Shown: positions 1 through 6,335 of the stretch, piece after piece | Layout: each line of letters starts with the position of its first letter | Position numbering within the stretch: position 1 is the stretch's first letter | DNA from: an uncultured Maribacter sp. | GTDB lineage: Bacteria > Bacteroidota > Bacteroidia > Flavobacteriales > Flavobacteriaceae | Direction: 5' to 3' | DNA length: 6,335 bases | NCBI GenBank assembly: GCA_905479535.1 | Contig: CAJQMW010000490.1 | Coordinates: forward strand, 1 to 6,335 | Made by a program: the position numbers and the translations under genes | The notes under the pieces: generated by a model | Seen by the model: the letters and a program-made list of their open reading frames with translations, nothing else | The model's database searches: none | What the model was told of the DNA's origin: nothing

Positions 1-1110
1 GTAGATGGTGGTAAAGGGACGTTCGTCTCTTTTTTGGACTATGATGAGGATAATGATTCGATTATAACCGCCCATCTTGATGGTATCATAAGAAAAATAG
101 ACCCTGGAACCTCAAATATAACTCAGTCCTTTCATACCGGAGAGACCGTTACCTCTTATATTGAGCGCGAAAAATATAGTTATTTAACAGTGGTAGGGTA
201 TCTTAATCCTTCTGAAATTCCAAGAGGCTACCTGCAAATACAAGATGGTAAGACTAGCACAATTTTACCTGATACTTTGCATAGGCCCGTACATACCTTA
301 GTAGAAGATCTAAACGGCGATGGTACGGATGAAATTGTGGTATGTGAATTTGGACATCTAACAGGTGCTCTATCACTTTTTATAAAAAATGATAACATCC
401 GTTACAGTAAAAAAGTCCTTCTACACGTACCAGGTACGATACGCACAATCGCAAAGGACATGAATGGTGATAACAAGTTGGATTTAGTGGTACTCACTTC
501 CCAAGGGAGAGAAGGCATCACTATTCTCTATCAAATGGATAATCTCACATTTACATCGGAAACGGTATTACAGTTTAGCCCCGTTTACGGTTCTAGTTGG
601 TTTGAACTTGTAGATTTTGATGGGGACGGAGACGAAGATATTATCACGGCCCATGGCGATAATGCGGATAAGAGTTACGTTCACAAACCCTATCATGGAA
701 TTCGTATTCATTTAAATAATGGGAAGAATGTTTTTGAAGAAACCTATTTCTATGCTTTGAACGGAGCAACACGTTTAATTGCGGAAGACTTTGACTTAGA
801 TGGTGACATCGATATAGCCGCATTGGCTACTTTCCCGGATTACGAAAATGATCCGAGCTCAAGTTTTGTATACCTAGAAAACAAAAACGCCAAAAGTTTT
901 GAATTCCAAGATACTACTTTTAAAGGTGTAAATTCAGGAAGATGGCTTCTAATGGATTCTGGTGATTTTGATCGGGATGGTGACTTGGACATTGTCCTAA
1001 GCTCCTTTACTTATGGTTTTACGCCTGTACCAGATTATTTAGCGGAACTATGGGAAAATACCACTGCGGACATAATGATATTGGAAAATAGTCTTTATCA
1101 AGACTTATAA
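1..1110 (+). CDS. FG-GAP/VCBS repeat protein (beta-propeller-like), C-terminal part
   Basis: The frame is open from base 1 and ends at TAA (1108-1110), giving 369 visible residues. The N-terminus is off the left edge. The TTG at 34 is an internal leucine, not a start. Six acidic Asp-rich loops of the DxDxDG type are visible, at residues 13-21 (degenerate), 103-111 (DLNGDGTDE), 153-161 (DMNGDNKLD), 205-213 (DFDGDGDED), 263-271 (DFDLDGDID) and 322-330 (DFDRDGDLD). The last five are spaced 50-59 residues apart. Most are followed by hydrophobic strand residues such as DIVLSS, as in blades of FG-GAP/VCBS propellers, whose loops commonly bind calcium. The 90-residue gap between the first two loops could hide a blade without a loop. 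No catalytic motif is visible, and the C-terminus (ending LYQDL) does not resemble a T9SS sorting domain. Such proteins are usually extracytoplasmic, but any signal peptide or lipobox would lie outside the window. The gene converges on the hydrolase. Its precise role is unknown; a binding or scaffold function is inferred from the fold only. Confidence 0.85.
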   Translation, partial: VDGGKGTFVSFLDYDEDNDSIITAHLDGIIRKIDPGTSNITQSFHTGETVTSYIEREKYSYLTVVGYLNPSEIPRGYLQIQDGKTSTILPDTLHRPVHTLVEDLNGDGTDEIVVCEFGHLTGALSLFIKNDNIRYSKKVLLHVPGTIRTIAKDMNGDNKLDLVVLTSQGREGITILYQMDNLTFTSETVLQFSPVYGSSWFELVDFDGDGDEDIITAHGDNADKSYVHKPYHGIRIHLNNGKNVFEETYFYALNGATRLIAEDFDLDGDIDIAALATFPDYENDPSSSFVYLENKNAKSFEFQDTTFKGVNSGRWLLMDSGDFDRDGDLDIVLSSFTYGFTPVPDYLAELWENTTADIMILENSLYQDL

Positions 1111-1151
1111 TTTGGTTTGTTTAATTCAATACATAATATGATCCAATAGTC

Positions 1152-1874
1152 TCACTTTTCCGGTAATCGCTGCTCGGCAAACCAGTCATACAACTCCTGT
1201 GTATTATAAGCCTTGACCCATGAATTATGACCTACTCCCGGATATTTGGTAAACTTGACCGAGTAGCCCATTTCCTTCAACTTAGCTACCATTTCCTCTG
1301 ATTCGGAAATAGGGATGGATTCGTCCTCCTCCCCGTGAAAGACCCATATAGGCATTTTTTTGTTTAGCCAAGAGGCATACGGCACGGGGGTCATTCCACA
1401 TACCACGGCAAGGGCGGCAAAAGTTTCTGGATATTGTACCGCCATCTCCCAAGCAGCTCCTCCTCCCCTACTTAAGCCAGTCAAATAAATTCTATTTTTA
1501 TCAACTCTGTTATTGGTGACTACGGTATCCAATAATTGTTTTAGGGCCCTTGTATTCCACCATTTTTTTTGGTAGGGATTTTGAGGGGCAAGAATTAAAA
1601 AGGGAAATTGTTTGCCTTCCACTATAAGCTTAGGCGGACCGTTTCTTTTTATGGCAACCAAACTATCACCGGATTCCCCTCCACCATGCAAGAATAGAAG
1701 AATGGGAAAATCCTTTTCCGGTTCTTCTTGATAGTCCTCCGGGTAATACAAATAATAATTGAGCTTTTCTTTAATGTTGGTATCTAAGGTAGCATCTACC
1801 AAATCGGGTTTTGGTTGCGACGCACAACTTTGAAAAATAAATAGTACCAGTAAATATCGAAAATATAGTGTCAA
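1152..1874 (-). CDS. Putative lipoprotein alpha/beta hydrolase (predicted esterase/peptidase)
   Basis: This is a 240-residue protein read from a TTG at 1874 to TGA at 1152. The N-terminus is a short hydrophobic segment (residues 7-15) followed by a loose lipobox, FQSC, with Cys17 as the likely lipidated residue. This suggests an envelope lipoprotein. The alpha/beta-hydrolase landmarks appear in the expected order: oxyanion-loop motif HGGGE (63-67), APQNP (96-100) with a following WW (105-106), nucleophile elbow GLSRG with Ser135, acid Asp184 in HGEEDES, and His216 in GVGHNSW. The arrangement resembles the predicted-peptidase/PHB-depolymerase-like esterase group (COG4099-like, related to CE1 esterases). 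The length suits a single catalytic domain. The substrate cannot be read from the sequence; ester cleavage is the family-based inference. No acidic stretch follows Cys17, so I see no clear surface-export signal. The start is uncertain: an in-frame TGA lies just upstream (1881-1883), and an ATG with a good ribosome-binding site (1882-1884) is one base out of frame. The giant protein gene upstream is separated by a terminator, so separate transcription is likely. Confidence 0.85.
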   Translation of the reverse strand: MTLYFRYLLVLFIFQSCASQPKPDLVDATLDTNIKEKLNYYLYYPEDYQEEPEKDFPILLFLHGGGESGDSLVAIKRNGPPKLIVEGKQFPFLILAPQNPYQKKWWNTRALKQLLDTVVTNNRVDKNRIYLTGLSRGGGAAWEMAVQYPETFAALAVVCGMTPVPYASWLNKKMPIWVFHGEEDESIPISESEEMVAKLKEMGYSVKFTKYPGVGHNSWVKAYNTQELYDWFAEQRLPEK

Positions 1875-1888
1875 CGAATTTCATTTAG

Positions 1889-1895
1889 CCTCCAA
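1889..1895 (-). promoter_or_regulatory. Candidate ribosome binding site for the hydrolase
   Basis: On the minus strand TTGGAGG (GGAGG at 1893-1889) stands 4 nt before an ATG at 1884-1882, but 14 nt before the TTG (1874) that opens the long hydrolase frame. The spacing favours the ATG as the original start, yet the ATG frame drifts out of the hydrolase frame and stops after about 37 codons. Bacteroidota often initiate without a strong Shine-Dalgarno sequence, so the match could be coincidental. Confidence 0.45.
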
Positions 1896-1972
1896 GATAA
1901 AGAAATCGGCCAATTAACGATAAGTATATCCTTAATATCTATCTGGAAAAACGTTATCCGTATATAAATACA

Positions 1973-2004
1973 AAAAAGGGAGACTCTTTTAAGTCTCCCT
2001 TTTT
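1973..2004 (-). terminator. Rho-independent-type terminator after the giant repeat protein gene
   Basis: GGGAGACT (1978-1985) pairs perfectly with AGTCTCCC (1992-1999) around a 6-nt loop. The arms are extended by A5 (1973-1977) against T5 (2000-2004), giving a 13-bp stem. Read on the minus strand, it starts 20 nt beyond the TAA of the giant protein gene and finishes in a run of T. Because both flanks are A/T tracts it could work in both directions, but the only gene ending nearby is the minus-strand one. It separates that gene from the downstream hydrolase. Confidence 0.87.
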
Positions 2005-2024
2005 GATAAGTATTGTTGAAAAGG

Positions 2025-5000
2025 TTATCTGTACAAAGTAAAGTGACCAACATAACGCTGCCTGCTTTTGTCATTAGCATTTACTACATACCAATAATCC
2101 CCTGTTGGTACTTCACTACCATCATACTTTCCATCCCAGCCCGATACTTCATCAAGTATGGCAACGACCCTTCCGTAACGATCGTAAATCTTAACCTCTA
2201 TATCAGGGAAAAACTCCCTATTTCTCGGTGCCCAAACATCATTTTGATTATCACCATCAGGAGTAAAGAAATTTGGAATTTCAAGCATACCGGTAAACTC
2301 AAATGGTATATTAACCTCAGCTACGCAACCATTAGAATCAACCACCCGGATATTCACCATGCCACTTTCATTGGTAGTATAAGTAGTCTCCTCTCCATAG
2401 GATTCGCCATTGAAGAAATATTCGTATCCTCCATAACCACCTTCCGCAGAAGCTACTAGCTCGTTTGGACCGGTCTTCATTGCATTCAAGGTCAAAGGGT
2501 CATAACGGTCTATTGTAAATTCAACGAAATTGCTACATCCATTTTCATGGTAGATATATACGATATGGTCGCCAGGAGCCAGATCACCCCAAACATTCTC
2601 TACGCCTGCCAAAGCCGTAATAGCATCCGTAGGGTCTAGCGGATCCAAGGCGAACATTAAATCTGACATAAGGGACACGTCCTGCATTTGGACCGTGGTT
2701 GTACTATTGGGGAATATACCCTCACAGCCATACCGTACAATTGGCTCCGCAGTTAAATCTACCCCGATAGCCACCGTGAAGATTTGAGTCGCAGGACATA
2801 AGTTTGCGTCTTGTACGTACAATGCATATGATGCACCTCCTTGCAAGTTTTGAATTATCTGACCGCCATAAGGTGCAAAAACGGCAGTTCCAGTTTCATC
2901 GACTGGATCGATCATCTCAAGTTTATATTCAAAGTACGGAGTGGGACTGACCAATGGGTCATTGAACGGGGTACCACCGATAATATCAAAAACTACGGTA
3001 CCATCGTTGGCGCCGATACATAATTCCGGCGTAGTTTGAATGTTGATTATCTCAACAATATCCGGTTCGCCAACAGTAATAAAATCCTTCTCAAAACACC
3101 CGTTTTCGTCTTGAATCAATATTTCATAGGTATCTGCCGCCAATTCATCAAATGTATAGGTGCCAGGCGTTGCCGGATCGCTAAAAAATTCGTTGAAATT
3201 AGGAGCGATCGCAAATTGTATCAATCCTACTCCACCCGAAAGTACCTCAACCGTTATACTTCCGTCTTCTTCACCGTTACACGTAACAGGGGCAGGAGTT
3301 GCATCAAAGACTATTGGAGCGGGTCTAATAATTTCATAAGGACCAGCAATATCCATACAGGTCGCACCACTGGTAACCGCTATGTAGTAATTAGTTCCTT
3401 CTGGCAAACCTTCAAAAGTACCATTTGGCTGGGGACCTCTAAATAAAGTTGCACTTGCAGCAGGACTGAAAGCATCCACTGGATCTCCTACGTACAAATA
3501 GAAAAGGTCATCACCGACACCCCCGTTTACGAACGATTCTATTCTACCATCCAACTCGGAAGCACACGAAATATCATCAGGAAGGTTTGGCAAAATCGTA
3601 ATTCCCGTTGCGTTGGTCATGGTAATACCATTGGAACGTACCGGCAAACAAATACTTAAAGCACTGGTCTTTCTTACGTCAAACTGATAGGTTATTCCTT
3701 GAACACCTGGTATTAGGACCGAAGTACCCACCATTGTTTGATACGGGCCGACTACAACACCGTTCTCGACCGGAGCGTATTCGTATGTGAATAATGGGTC
3801 AGGGTTTTCTATCGTTAATCTCATTTCACCATCACCGCCGCAGCCAGGCACTCTTGTCTGTACCAATAAAGGTTGTACAGGAGGTGGTGGATCAACAAAA
3901 TACGGTTCGGTCACATGAATACAGTCAAAACTGGACGAAACCTCAATGGCATACCAGCCTGCGCTAATAAATCCTCCGCTGGCCCCTATGAACGTTGGTG
4001 AATTTTGAAGTCCGCTGGCGGAACCTATATCCGTATTGTCATTACTATTCAAATATAGCAGTCTATAGTTATATCCCGCCCCGGGGAACCCACCGGTTGC
4101 TCCTGCCATGGCAGTAATTACATCACTACTGGCGGGGTCATAGGCTTCCAGTACGGCGTTGTTTCCGTTAGGACAGTCCAAGCCTTGGGGTTCACGGATT
4201 CCAGCATCTATTTGTGGTACTTCTTCTAGTTCAATATCAAATGTGGTCGTGCATAATTCGATATCCCTAATTTCCACTTGATAAAAACCAAAGGCCAATC
4301 CCGTAAATTCGTTATTATTGGAAAAGGCAGCGACCTCTGTGGTATAACTGGCACCTCCATCTGTACTCAGTAGCAACCTATATTCATAGGGAAAAGCATC
4401 CCATCCACCTTGCCCAGTGGCCTCTATTTCACCTAGATCATTATTACAACCAACGTTTCCAACGGGAACGGCCGTAACCAATAAGGGTCCGTTCGGTGTC
4501 CTGATATTGGCCACATTGCTATCATTGGTACAAAAAGGCATTTGTGTGGAAACCACTTCTACAAAAAGGTTTCCGCCTGGCAGACCGGTTATTCTTGCTG
4601 GGTCACCACTAACATCAGGGAAATTATTGGTATCAAAGCTACCGGACATCAAAACTGTAGACTTAGCAATGTCCGTTGCTTCAAATACACGATAGTCGTA
4701 AACTCCACTATAATCACTGACCTCAATAAAGAGCTCTCCGTCATTAGTTCCAAAACAACTTACAGGCTTAGCTTCTGTTATAACAGCAGTAGGTAAAATT
4801 GGTTCATTTACCGTATGCAATGGCATGGGGTAAATACAAGTGCTGTTATTATCCGTGATTTCAAAAAAGTAATCTCCGGCAGCAGGTAAGTACACATCTA
4901 CAAAATCATCTCCTGTATTGTTGGTTACGGCCCCACCCGGTATAGCCGGAGTTGTATTTACCGTAAAGTTTACCGGACCAGCAGGGTCGGTTACTACCTG

Positions 5001-6335
5001 TATCCTTACCCGCTCGTCATCCCTGCAATTTAAAGGATCCATTTCTATGATGGAAGGAACAAAATCCGATGGTGGATTGATTGTAGGTAGCGTAAATGTT
5101 GCTTCGCAGCCATTACCGTCTATGGCATATAGTGTGATATCCTGTGGGGAACCATTATCCACAATTTCAAAAGTATGGCCCGTTGCGGTATTTCCAATCT
5201 CGTAGTTTTCAAAACCTGTAATACTATATTGATAGTCGCTACCAGTTGTTCCTGTTCCCGGGTCTACTACGTTAACAGTAATTATAGTAGAACTGAACCT
5301 ATTGGCACCGGGCTCACATGTAAATGGAGGAGCGGATGCCGTGATACTGAAATCGGCCGGGTTGTTGATTGGATGAATGGCGGAAAGCACCTCACAATCT
5401 CTTGCAGTAACTACTTGTACCTGATAGTCTCCAGCAGGTAACCCGGAAAAGGCACCCGTATTGTTTCTATCTTGTTCAGTTGATGTAGTGAGGTTGTTTA
5501 GAATATAGGTAATAGGTGTATCCTCGGATGTAAAAGGAACCAATGCATTTGCCGGACCTACAACTATGTCGATCGTACCATCATTCTCATCCCTACAACT
5601 GATATCTGTAGCTATTTCAGAGGTAATAACGGGCTGAGCGGCTTGATTCAAATTGATATCCGTTACTTCAAAAAAGCAAAAAATGGTACCATCGAATACG
5701 ATTCTATCCGTTACAGTAACTTCATAATTACCTGGTTCCAAACCAACAAATAATGGATCATTAACTTGTGTTATTGGGCCTACAGAACCCCCAGTATAAT
5801 CTGTTCCTGTCAACACAAAACTGAAATCGCCACTTCCACCAAAGGTGGCGATGGTTATTTCTCCGTCCGCATCGTTACAAGTGGATTCCGTTGAAAAATC
5901 ACCGGTTGCGGATAAAAAATTATAAACCGTTGCAATTCCCTGACTCGTACATCCGTTAGCATCTACTACATCTACAATGTAATCCCCAGGGCTACCCACA
6001 GTATAGGTATAGATCCAATCTGTACCGTCATCCGTTGGAAGTTGCTCATCCCCTCCTAAAGTAAATCTTGGTGTATTTACCGTATTGGGCATGGCGACCG
6101 TAATGTCGAAGGCGGTAGATGTTGGATCACATTGATTCACCACCGTGAAAGTAGGTACAGGTAAATCTGGATCCAATTGTATGACCGTAGCGATATCAAA
6201 AGAGGTACATCCGCTTGCATCCCTAACATAAACATCATAATCTCCTGCCGGAGCTACAAATGTAGTCTCAATGTCATAACCCGTAGGATAAATTGGTTCG
6301 GGGTCTCCATTGGGTACAAATGCAAAATCATAAGG
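2025..6335 (-). CDS. Giant SprB-like repeat surface protein with T9SS type B sorting domain (N-terminus missing)
   Basis: One uninterrupted frame runs from the right edge to TAA at 2027-2025, with 1436 visible residues. The apparent start at 6176 is a TTG inside a repeat; the upstream sequence (GDYDVYVRDASGC and onward) continues the same pattern, so the real start is outside the window. Residues 1 to about 1347 are tandem SprB/Ig-like units. A typical unit has Cys followed by an acidic DG turn (CNDADGEI, CFGTNDGEL, CNGEEDGSI), then a GG and aromatic strand, then GLPAGDYQVQV and a closing D-NGC-like Cys. The last ~87 residues are the gliding-motility-associated C-terminal domain that directs export through T9SS and surface attachment, as in the gliding adhesin SprB. 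No catalytic motif is visible. The visible part is acidic and has only nine lysines. The role is probably adhesion, gliding or matrix binding; that is inference from the family. Known SprB is several thousand residues long, so much of the gene may be missing. A terminator follows at once, and no SprF/PorP-like gene lies downstream. Confidence 0.95.
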   Translation of the reverse strand, partial: PYDFAFVPNGDPEPIYPTGYDIETTFVAPAGDYDVYVRDASGCTSFDIATVIQLDPDLPVPTFTVVNQCDPTSTAFDITVAMPNTVNTPRFTLGGDEQLPTDDGTDWIYTYTVGSPGDYIVDVVDANGCTSQGIATVYNFLSATGDFSTESTCNDADGEITIATFGGSGDFSFVLTGTDYTGGSVGPITQVNDPLFVGLEPGNYEVTVTDRIVFDGTIFCFFEVTDINLNQAAQPVITSEIATDISCRDENDGTIDIVVGPANALVPFTSEDTPITYILNNLTTSTEQDRNNTGAFSGLPAGDYQVQVVTARDCEVLSAIHPINNPADFSITASAPPFTCEPGANRFSSTIITVNVVDPGTGTTGSDYQYSITGFENYEIGNTATGHTFEIVDNGSPQDITLYAIDGNGCEATFTLPTINPPSDFVPSIIEMDPLNCRDDERVRIQVVTDPAGPVNFTVNTTPAIPGGAVTNNTGDDFVDVYLPAAGDYFFEITDNNSTCIYPMPLHTVNEPILPTAVITEAKPVSCFGTNDGELFIEVSDYSGVYDYRVFEATDIAKSTVLMSGSFDTNNFPDVSGDPARITGLPGGNLFVEVVSTQMPFCTNDSNVANIRTPNGPLLVTAVPVGNVGCNNDLGEIEATGQGGWDAFPYEYRLLLSTDGGASYTTEVAAFSNNNEFTGLAFGFYQVEIRDIELCTTTFDIELEEVPQIDAGIREPQGLDCPNGNNAVLEAYDPASSDVITAMAGATGGFPGAGYNYRLLYLNSNDNTDIGSASGLQNSPTFIGASGGFISAGWYAIEVSSSFDCIHVTEPYFVDPPPPVQPLLVQTRVPGCGGDGEMRLTIENPDPLFTYEYAPVENGVVVGPYQTMVGTSVLIPGVQGITYQFDVRKTSALSICLPVRSNGITMTNATGITILPNLPDDISCASELDGRIESFVNGGVGDDLFYLYVGDPVDAFSPAASATLFRGPQPNGTFEGLPEGTNYYIAVTSGATCMDIAGPYEIIRPAPIVFDATPAPVTCNGEEDGSITVEVLSGGVGLIQFAIAPNFNEFFSDPATPGTYTFDELAADTYEILIQDENGCFEKDFITVGEPDIVEIINIQTTPELCIGANDGTVVFDIIGGTPFNDPLVSPTPYFEYKLEMIDPVDETGTAVFAPYGGQIIQNLQGGASYALYVQDANLCPATQIFTVAIGVDLTAEPIVRYGCEGIFPNSTTTVQMQDVSLMSDLMFALDPLDPTDAITALAGVENVWGDLAPGDHIVYIYHENGCSNFVEFTIDRYDPLTLNAMKTGPNELVASAEGGYGGYEYFFNGESYGEETTYTTNESGMVNIRVVDSNGCVAEVNIPFEFTGMLEIPNFFTPDGDNQNDVWAPRNREFFPDIEVKIYDRYGRVVAILDEVSGWDGKYDGSEVPTGDYWYVVNANDKSRQRYVGHFTLYR
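2028..2294 (-). other. T9SS type B sorting domain (gliding-motility-associated C-terminal domain)
   Basis: Visible residues 1348-1436 carry the family's landmarks in order: IPNFFTPDGDNQNDVW, then IYDRYGRVV, then WDGKYDGSEVPTGDYWYVV, and the terminal GHFTLYR. This is the TIGR04131-type domain recognised by the type IX secretion machinery. Proteins with type B signals are known to need a PorP/SprF-like partner for secretion or attachment. The domain is complete and the stop follows directly after the final Arg, which also fixes the reading frame of the whole gene. Confidence 0.95.
2295..6335 (-). repeat. Tandem SprB/Ig-like protein repeats within the giant protein
   Basis: About 13 complete units, a partial unit at the right edge and a shortened final unit are visible at the protein level. 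In visible-residue numbering the unit cysteine pairs are 69/129, 153/220, 247/314, 340/410, 437/500, 527/602, 630/695, 721/805, 832/896, 924/993, 1019/1080, 1106/1180 and 1204/1267. An unpaired Cys43 belongs to the partial unit and Cys1337 to the last one. Unit pitch (first Cys to first Cys) is 84-111 residues. The unit with pair 721/805 is the longest and ends in a PPPP linker. I saw no long nucleotide-level identity between units, so they look old and diverged rather than recently duplicated. Confidence 0.88.

Larger units (their letters stand above)
1885..2024. other. Intergenic region between giant protein gene and hydrolase
   Basis: This 140-bp A/T-rich gap holds the hairpin terminator and, next to the hydrolase, the GGAGG motif. 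The roughly 80 bp between them must contain any promoter for the hydrolase. I searched the minus strand for a Bacteroidota-type element (TTG, then TAnnTTTG) and found no convincing, correctly spaced pair. Confidence 0.6.

Noticed and set aside
1111..1151. Possible bidirectional terminator between the convergent FG-GAP and hydrolase genes
   Set aside because: The 41-bp gap is A/T-rich, but I could not find a stable inverted repeat followed by a T run.
1869..1874. TTGACA on the minus strand resembling a sigma-70 -35 box
   Set aside because: It lies within the start region of the hydrolase, has no -10 partner at proper spacing, and this box is not typical of Bacteroidota promoters.
1891..1898. 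TATCTTGG on the minus strand resembling the Bacteroidota -7 element TAnnTTTG
   Set aside because: One core base mismatches, no TTG lies at the right distance upstream, and transcription would begin at or inside the start codon region.
1871..2080. Minus-strand 69-residue open frame across the terminator and the end of the giant gene
   Set aside because: It overlaps the conserved sorting domain in another frame, reads through the terminator hairpin, and shows no domain or protein-like pattern.
2013..2459. Plus-strand 148-residue open frame opposite the sorting domain
   Set aside because: It lies antisense to a strongly recognised domain and has no recognisable motif. It is a shadow frame.
2841..5441. 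Several plus-strand frames of 60-136 residues opposite the repeat array
   Set aside because: All are antisense to the continuous repeat-protein frame, whose periodic motifs show it to be the coding one.
2025..6335. Recent tandem duplication or recombination-prone DNA repeats in the giant gene
   Set aside because: Units match only as protein patterns. No long identical nucleotide blocks were seen between them.

Overview
The window looks like chromosomal DNA from a member of the Bacteroidota, most likely a gliding or marine Flavobacteriia-type organism. The strongest evidence is a type IX secretion system (T9SS) type B sorting domain, the gliding-motility-associated C-terminal domain. It closes a very large SprB-like repeat protein on the minus strand. 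A loosely conserved lipoprotein signal and an FG-GAP/VCBS-type repeat protein fit the same phylum. The species cannot be named from this sequence.

Layout. Positions 1-1110 (+) hold the C-terminal 369 residues of a beta-propeller-like FG-GAP/VCBS repeat protein that enters from the left edge. A 41-bp gap separates it from a convergent minus-strand gene (1152-1874) for a putative lipoprotein esterase or peptidase of the alpha/beta-hydrolase fold. Its catalytic Ser, Asp and His are all recognisable. The 5' end of that gene is ambiguous. The open frame begins only at a TTG, while a well-placed GGAGG-ATG lies 10 nt upstream in another frame. Removing one base (position 1875) would join them into a classic lipoprotein signal peptide. 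Positions 1885-2024 are intergenic and contain a strong hairpin terminator (1973-2004). From 2025 to the right edge (minus strand) runs one uninterrupted frame of 1436 visible residues. It contains about 13 full SprB/Ig-like repeat units plus partial ones, and ends in the T9SS type B sorting domain. Its N-terminus lies beyond the right edge.

How the parts relate. The giant protein is probably secreted through T9SS and displayed on or released from the cell surface as an adhesin or gliding-type filament. The hydrolase is co-directional with it but lies beyond the terminator, so it is probably transcribed separately. The FG-GAP protein faces the other way. All three look like exported or envelope proteins, but nothing shows that they form one pathway. 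I see no mobile element, CRISPR array, RNA gene or clearly new multi-gene system. The most notable signals are the strict two-cysteine periodicity and extreme lysine depletion of the giant protein, the missing downstream SprF/PorP-type partner, and the possible single-base frameshift in the hydrolase signal peptide.
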